Source: Salminus brasiliensis (lineage: Eukaryota; Chordata; Actinopteri; Characiformes; Bryconidae). Taken from it: 64,000 nt of DNA. The notes below the pieces were generated by a model. The model had not been told where the DNA came from and ran no database searches. It was given only the letters and a program-made list of their open reading frames with translations. Positions 47,901 to 56,698 of the stretch are shown in pieces; within the stretch, counting starts at the first letter, position 1; the number at the start of each line of letters is the position of its first letter. The DNA lies in the NCBI RefSeq assembly GCF_030463535.1, contig NC_132881.1, forward strand, positions 2,765,526 through 2,829,525, read 5' to 3'. The translations under genes were made by a program, and so were the position numbers.

Positions 47901-50900
47901 CCTTGGTTATCCAGCGCCATGTCCATCTCCAGACTAGGCAGGGGAGTCTGCTGCCTCTCCTCTCTATAAAGGGCGTCCGACCCATCCCCTGTGTCCTGTG
48001 AGCCCATGGAGGCCGTGTCCCCTCTCACGGACAGAGGGTCACTCAGAGGATCAGTGGGAGCTGAGTGTCGCTGGATGAGTGTCCGGGACAGGGGGTCCCT
48101 CTCCTTTTGCTGAGACCCTTCACGACTTCGGCAGGACAGAGGGTCCTGGAAGCTCTGTCTGCTCACCCGGTCAGCTTCTGTGAGAAGACATGGGTCAGAT
48201 ATATGCTTGAAATTACTCTTATATGATGCTAAGTGTCCAAAAGTATTCAGACATCACTTCTAATGAGGGAATGTAGCTACTTTTATGTGTAGCCCTCTCA
48301 GTTGCCTCTCAGTCTGACTGATGGAAACGTAGCACACATTCTTCTACAGTGAGTTTCTTCCTGTTTAGACACAGATGGAGATCGGAAACGGAACTGCGCT
48401 GCACAACAAATGTATTCCAGTCAATTCTATTCTTCAAGGCGGCCTTGGCAAACTGCTTGCACAAACATTTTTTTGTGTTACCAGTCCACCTCATGCAACA
48501 TGCTCCCTGCTCTCTTCCCCAGATTTCTGTTGCTGGCCTACAGAGCCAAAAAATAGGCCAGCCCCCCACTACCTGATGGCTATGGTCACTATCTGATCCG
48601 TACCAAAGAGCCCTTAAAGCTTTGAGTGTGGCTTGGCTGGACTCACCATCCTTCGAGACGTATAGAAGACAAGCAAGCATCTCCACTTTCCATTTACTAT
48701 ATGGACAAAAGTATTGGGACACCCTTATTTTTATTGAGTTCATCTTTTTTTGGAGCTTTTGTTGGAGTAACTGTCTCTACTATCCAGCGAAGAAGGCTTT
48801 TTACTAGATGTTGGAGGAGCATTTCTGTGAGGATTTGATTGCACAAGTGTTGGGATGGAGCACCACCATCATTTCAGAGAACATAGTTCTCCACTACTCA
48901 ATAGCTTGAGGCTCTTGGGCAACATGGTGCCAATAGGTTCATGTTTATCTGCTCCAGAGAGTCCTATTCTATTGGCAGTATTTAATTTGCACATCTGTGT
49001 CAGCAACGGCTGCCACCTACAGCGGAAGATTGCATTCATTAGAAGGGTTGTCCACAAAAGGGTTGCTATTCACACCAGCTAGGGATATCTTCTGAGCGAA
49101 CAGTGAAGCACCTTTGGATAAGAGCGTCCGATAAATGGCACAAACGTAAACGTGAACGTAAATACGCAGCCCACGCCTCCTCAGCAGCATTATGGATTAT
49201 TGTGAGCTGGATTCTGTGACCATTGTGGGCTGAAGTGACACTTCTTGAACCTTAAGCAGGTCCACGAGTAAACTGGCTGAATGGAAGCCGCTGGCAAGGC
49301 TGCATTTTCTATGAATGGAAGCTCCATTAAGGAATAAAATGTTCCATTTCTTCCATTTCATCATCGTGGAACTACTCTGTTGCCATGACAACCCAAGGTG
49401 AAGATAAGTTCCGCCATGGTAACAGAACATGGCAACAGTCTCCAAAATAAAATTCTCATAATATCGGGCTGCCTTTCAAATCAATCTTCCTGTTTTCTGT
49501 AGGAAAGGAACTGGGGAGTCAGCTGTTGTTTTGCTGGAGGGGGGGGGGGGGGTCTCAAAATACAGGGGACATATAGACCACTAGGGCATCCCAGAATGCC
49601 TTGCAAAGCAAATCAGCAATTGCAAATTTACTGGTGGAATTCACTGGCTGGGTACTTTATTAGAAACACGACGACTAACACTTGGTGGGGTCTCCCAAAT
49701 CTTTATGGCATGGATTCCACAAGATATTCTGGTCCATGCTAGCATGATCCATGCGTCCCACAATTCCTGCAGATGCTGGGAATCTCTGATTCTACCACAT
49801 TCCGAAGATGTTCTACTGCTCTACGTATGCTGGAGAGATGATGGTAAAGATGCTAAACTGTGGTCGTGAAGGGATGCACATGGTCAGTAACAATATTCAA
49901 CTAGGCTGTGGCATTTAAGCGATGAATGGCTTGTATAGGAGGTCACAAAAAGGCCAACAATCACTTTTGAGGAGCTGCAGAGTTCAGTGACCAAGACTGG
50001 ATTGAAGGTGCACCAGTCAACAATATCAAAAGCTCTGCACACAACTGGCCTGCATGGTGCAAAGCTAACACTGCCCATTCCTCAACAACCAGCATCCAGA
50101 AATATGGTGGGGAACGACGACCCAGGCAAGTGTGTACAGAGCAATCGATGCTGCAGCTGACCTCTACAATAAACACCTTCCATCACCTAATACTGCTGTC
50201 CAACGCCCAGATCTGATTCTGACTTTGAAGGGGGTTGAATACTTTAGGGCTTTAGACTGCATAAGTCAACCACAAATACGCCCACAGATTGCTTTACCTC
50301 CAGGACGGATTTTCCAAATGACTCAAGGTTCTTGGACATTGCCAGACATCTGGGACTGTGCTGAAAGGTTTCGTCCCTCGCTCAGAGCACTTTTTTTTTG
50401 CAGACTCATGGTTTTTCTTTGAGGCCAGAGGAGTCTTCCTTCCTCTTGTAGACCACATCTGAGTAATCTCAGAGGATCTCAGGGTTCTCAGAGAGGTCTA
50501 TGAGCATTTTGGGGGGGTTTGCTCGTGGGCTGAAATTGGCGATCGGTTTAAAAGATGATGGAGCTATGGTAACTGTTTCTCCTGCTGTGGACATCTAAAT
50601 TTAGATTAGCTCTTCGTAAATTGCTTGATACATGCCAGAGACATCGGCACATGTTCTCCTGAAGTCCTCGGAGAACTCTGAGGATCTGTTACCTCTCACA
50701 TGCTTATAACCCATCTACTCATTTTAATGTGAAACTGGCCCTTTCACTGGCTCACATTGGCTTGCACCTGGTTGTGGTGTGGCTGGTGCTCATCATCATC
50801 ATCATTATCATCTGCAGAAAATAATAAAGCTGTGGAAAAAGGTGCTGTCCTGTAATGGCACAAAAACAAATCTGTGTGTGTGTGTGTGTGTGTATGCATG

Positions 50901-53900
50901 CATGTATATGTGTGTACCTTCGCAGTCTGAAGGCTCAGTGCTGCCCTCCTCCTGGTCCGGCAGGAGTCGCTTGAACTTGTGGTGTCGACTGGGTGCGCTC
51001 TGGGCCTCGACCTCCGCAACCCCGGAGCGGAAGCTTTGCGAGCGAGAGACGGAGATTTCGAAGCGCTTCGCGATCTCGTCCTCGCTGTCCGAGGAGCTGG
51101 TCACCTCACCATCATCTCCGTAACTGTTCACTAAACACACACCCACACACACACAGACAGGAAACGTTGGGGAAGAGGCCAAAACAGAGGGATTTGAGGT
51201 CATTCAGGTACGTTTACATGGAAAAGAGGCAATGGGCTGATAAGGGTGGAGAAGAGGTGGAGGAGATCGAGCAAGAGACAGAGAGAGAAATATTAATAGA
51301 TATAAATAACTTTAAATAATATGAATAATATATATACATATAACATTATAATAAAATATGAATAAAAAGAAAGCATTATATATACATATATATATATATA
51401 ACAATCAATTTCTGCATTCATTTCCTTTACTCTTCTTTAACCATCATTTGATAGAACCACTTGTGTGCTTAGGGTCATTGTCTTGCTGCATGGCCCATGC
51501 TCTTCAGAGATTCAGCTCACGGACAGATATCCTGACGTTGTCCTGGCTGGTAAAATTCATAATTAAAAATAATTCATTGTTCCATCAACGATGGCACAAA
51601 GCCGTCCTGGCCCAGATGCAGCAAAACAGGCTCAAACCATGATAATACCACCACCATGTTTCACAGATGGGATGAGGCTTTTTAGGCTGGAATGCCGTGT
51701 TCTTACCTATTACTTCAGGGTTTTTTTTTGTGACCTTGTGGACTATTACACACTCGCTCTTGGCGTGATATTTGTTGGTCGAACACTCCATTTGTACACA
51801 ACCTTTCTGACTGTGGATTGCTGGAGGTCCATCCCTGTTCTTTCAATCAAACAGGCCACCCTCTCACACCTAATGATCGCCCCATTGATGGATTCAAACA
51901 CCTGACTCTAATTTCACATTCTTCGAATGATCTGCTTATCCTAAAAGTCCACATACTTTTGCCACTCGTTGTTCTGCCTGTAATCATGGATCATTTTCCT
52001 CGATTAATTAAAAAGCATGTCTAATATTTATGTCTCATTTGTTTGATTTGGTTCTTCTCAGATACTTTTAGGACTTGTGGGTCAAACTTATGCAGAAATG
52101 TAGAAGATTCTAAAGGATTCACAAAGTTTCAAGAACCATACAGCACAAGCTCTCTCTATATATATATATACTGGATATGTTATGTGGGACTGATGTACAT
52201 AACTGAAGGACTTCGAGGAAGGATCCTCCACAGTTTACAAGTATACAAATATATTTATATTATATTTATATATTTTTTTTTATTTTTTTGTTTTTCATGC
52301 TGTATTGTCACTTCACCTTCTATACATGCACACACATACCCACCCACCAAACAAACCGAATACACCCAAGTGGCTCTGCATTGAGCAGCAGCGGTCACCA
52401 TGGTTACCTGTTCCTCACACTCAAGTGTTTTTTTGCCTGCGTCCTTCTCTTTTTACCGCGCAAATGTTCGGTTGCCGCGGCAACCCTTCCCCTGCGCCCA
52501 CTGGCTGAGTGGCCGCTGACTGATTGGTGAAAGCACCACCTTCATCTTCCTTTGACCGGCTTCCTCAAGAGCCTTTTAAAACAAGCGCTGCTATAAGCCT
52601 TGCACTCCAGCCCAGGCTTCTTAGCATGTACAGAAACGAGGAGGGAGTGTGTGTGTGTGTGTGTGTGTGTGTTGCTGGCACAGTGCTTCTGGACACACTC
52701 CCTTTAATAGAGGACACACTGTAAACATGCAGCTTCAGCAAAACCTGACCACAGAACCCATGGACAGCGCAACGTCTCTCAAAAGTGGAGCACCCACCCC
52801 TCTAGCGCCTCTGCTGGCCGGTTGCAGGTTTCATGTGTAGGGGGTAGGCGGGCCTAGCAATTGAGTAGGCGAGTCTGGTAGCAAATTTGACCACAATTGC
52901 GGACAGCTTTGGCTCTCTTGGGGATCCCAAGTGGTATCCCTTGTGATGCCACAGCCGTCCAGCGAGCACCATTCATAACTATGTGCATAGAGGTCCTCCC
53001 TCTCCCCCCTACCCCCAATTCTGGCCCTACCCTCAACACTCCTCCGATACATGGACACCAGCCGATGAACACCAGCTAACAGAGTGACGAGGAGAGAGAG
53101 CGCCACCTGGTGAGAGAGAAAGAGAGAGAGAGCACGGCCAGTTGTGCTCTCTTAGACTTTGGCTGCTGATGGCAACGCGGCACCCCTCGCCATAGCATCA
53201 GCACATCAGACCGCTGAGCCTACCTTGTCCTCCATCTGTAATAAAGCAGAGTGGTGGATGTGGTGGATGACCAATGGCGAGCTTTGAAAACAGGGCTGGC
53301 TGTTTTTATTGCCCGGCTGATAAAGATATTGATTACTGAACCCAATCAGCTCACCCAGGAAGCTGTGTGATGTGTTTGTGTGTGTATCCACGATTCCCGA
53401 GAGCTGTGCTGTGTGTTGTTCCATGCTGGAGTGCTGCTCCCTTTCGAGCCCTGACTCTTCACGACAAGGAGGAAAGTGCTTATTTTGAGTCCTCAGCACC
53501 TTAAAAGAGAGCTGGACGCGGTCTGAGCCGGCTGAGGGAGGTATGTGGAGGTGTATTTATGACTACTGAGTGTTTGTTAGCTACCTTAGCCTGGTAGCTC
53601 CAGCGCTAAACTGAAGGAGCCAAAATTTGGATGAAATTTGGAGAAATATAGGTGTTACAGCAAGTAGCTGAGCACGTAGCCCAGATTCATACTGGTTTAA
53701 CTGTATGTTTAACTCTGGTTTAACTTTTTTTACTAACAGACTGTACATACTACCCACACTGCTAATTCATACTGGAGTAAACTCACTAGACAGATGTTAC
53801 GATCAGATTGTACAAACTGCAAGCTTAGCGCAGATTCATACTGGATTCAAATCAGTCCACAGTTATTGCTATCAGGCTGTAGAACTTACATGCACTGTAA

Positions 53901-54624
53901 ATTCATACTGGATTAAATGTACACCACAGTTATAGCTATCAGGCTGTACAACGCCTGCACATAGTCCAGATTCATACTGGGTTAAAATCACTCCACAATT
54001 ATTGCTGGGAGACTCTAAGAAATACACACACTGTAAATTCATACTGAACTACAATCACTCCACAGATAGTACTTTCAAGCTGTAAGACTACACACACAGT
54101 GCAGATTCATACTGGATTAAAATCACTCCACAATTATTGCTATGAGACTGCAAACAGTACACACAATGTAAATTCATACTGGATTAAACATACTCCACAA
54201 TTATTGCTACGAGACTGTAAGAAATATACACACTGTAAATTCATACTGGGTTAAAATCACTCCACAGTTAGTACTATTAGGGTGTAAGACCACATGCACT
54301 GTAAATTCATGCTGGATTGGCCGCACTTCAAAGTTATGGCTATGAGACTGTAAAAAGTATGCACATAATCCAGATTCATACTGGGTTAAAATCACTCCAC
54401 AGTTATTAGTATTAGGCTGTAAAACTACATGCACTGTAAATTCATACTGGATGAAACATACACTACAGTAACTGCTATCAGGCTGTAGAAAGTATGCACA
54501 TAGTCCAGACTGTAAAATGCACAGATTCATACTGGAGTAATCACACCCTCACTAAAAACTCTGCAGAAGGACATGTGGACACACTGACATACATACGAAT
54601 GAAAGAACTGACAGCGAGTGATAC

Positions 54625-54678
<54 letters not shown>

Positions 54679-54932
54679 AAAGGCTGTTCTTTGATTACTG
54701 AGAGAGATGAGATGTTCCGTTTGTGTGTGTGAAGGCTTTAGGGATGTGTGTCAGAGGGGACGGTGTGTGGTGAGTGTGTGTGTGTATGTGTGTGTACACT
54801 GAGCCGGCTGTTTGTTTTGCAGGGGTGGGAGTTCTCTCTGCATATCAGTTTACTTATTATAACCAAACACACCAGAAAGTAAACACACACACACACACAC
54901 ACATGCAGTTAAACCCTCCACACTTACTCATT

Positions 54933-54963
<31 letters not shown>

Positions 54964-56665
54964 CACAGAGATTGATACTGAACTGTAAAAACTATCCACT
55001 GCAAATCCATACTGGATTAAACTCACTGATCTCATGAACAATCACATACACTATATAGACAAAAGTATTGGGACACCTGCTCCTTCATTGTTTCTTCTGA
55101 AATCAAGAGTATTAAAAAGAGCAGATCCTGCTGGCCACTTTTTGTTGACCAATATGACCAGCAAGATCAGCATGGTCACTTTTGTTGACCAGAATGACCA
55201 GCATAACCAAACTGTTTGACCAGCATGACCACCACAGACCAAGTTGGTTGACCAACATGGCCACTCTGGCTGACCAGCATGGCCAAGCAGGACCAAAATT
55301 AAATGGAACATACACTATGCTGGCCAAGAGCTGGTTGACCAGCCTATGTACCCTGTATACCCTTTATGTTTTCACTTAGACGACCAGCTTTTCAACCACC
55401 TTGACCATCAAACCCATGGGTGGGTTCTCACCAGTGCTGCTGCAGGGCGAACCAGAACCGCCTCTTTTACTCTCCAGCTCCTCTGCCTCTTCATTTATGG
55501 GCGTCAGGCGCTCCAAAGGACCGGGTTCAGACCCACTACCCAGGCCTCGCAGTGCCAGCTGGTCCTTCAGAGCCCAGAGCCTCTCCTCAGGATCCATAGA
55601 TGCGGTATCGAGGTGAGATCCGCCCTCTGCTGTGACCTCGGCATGGTCCGACTTGGGGATAGAGGCCGGTTTGGGCCCAAGACTTAGAAAAGAGTCTTTT
55701 ATGGCGTCGGAGAACTGAGAGAACCAGGCGGAGATCGCTGCAGCTCCTGATGGAGAGGAGTCGGTCATCTTGGGCAATTCTCAGTGACCAAAACCTGAGC
55801 TGTGTCCCAAATCAAGCACTTCTGTAGCGCACTAGCTACTTCTGTACTGAGCGATTCTTGCGGTGTGAGGATTTTTACAACCAGGCAAAGTTAAGGCTAG
55901 CTTTAGCTAGCTAATATGAGCTAACGGAGAGCCTGAAAGAATCCTGGGGTGCGTCCCAATTGCATGCTAATCACTAATAACAACTAAGTAGTATAAATAC
56001 AATTGCCCAAGTGGAGTACACTTAAATATCCAAGATGCTCAGAACTGGTCCGTTTTTGAGTGTGGCTACGATGGACACTGTTCTCCCACAATGCAATGTG
56101 CAACGGAAAGTGAGGAGCTACGCACATCTAGAAACGGCATTCGGAAAAAATGGCGGCTAGCAATGAAGCGCCTGTCGGACGGCGGCTGGAGAACTTGCAG
56201 TGACGTATGTTGGCATAGCGACGCTTCATCGTTTCCTGTTGGTAGTAAATAGGTCGGGACGTTACTATTCTGTGTGCTAACCCTCTAAACCTGCACTGTT
56301 TAAGATTAGTACATAGTCCATACCTTATAGTATTAGTGTGTAGTATGCAATTGGGACGCAGCCCAGGTCTTCCACACTGCTGTACACTCCCCCTAGCAGT
56401 TGTTAGCGATACCTAGCGATAACTAGTGATGACCACCTCCGTCCATGGCTGTAATCACACCAGTCCCTAGGTTTCGTGAAGCTGAAGCTGGGAGATGACG
56501 CTCGTAAGGTGTTCCGGAGAGAGTGATGGATGTATTCCAGACGCTGGCTAACGCACTAACTACCTGACTGACTGACGGGCTGGATGACTGACTGGGTGCT
56601 ATTTGCTAAGGGAGGTGCACAGGCTAGAAATACCACAGCAGGGCACTTCCCTCTCTTTACACAGA

Positions 56666-56698
<33 letters not shown>

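Noticed and set aside
50779-51319. Plus-strand frames opposite the syt16 linker exon
   Set aside because: Antisense shadows with (CVCVCV) repeats from the GT microsatellite.
52831-53499. Minus-strand frames of 91 and 97 codons between syt16 exons
   Set aside because: No phase-1 acceptor and donor pair that would fit, and the first lies in a dispersed repeat. The phase and homology of the flanking exons join without them.
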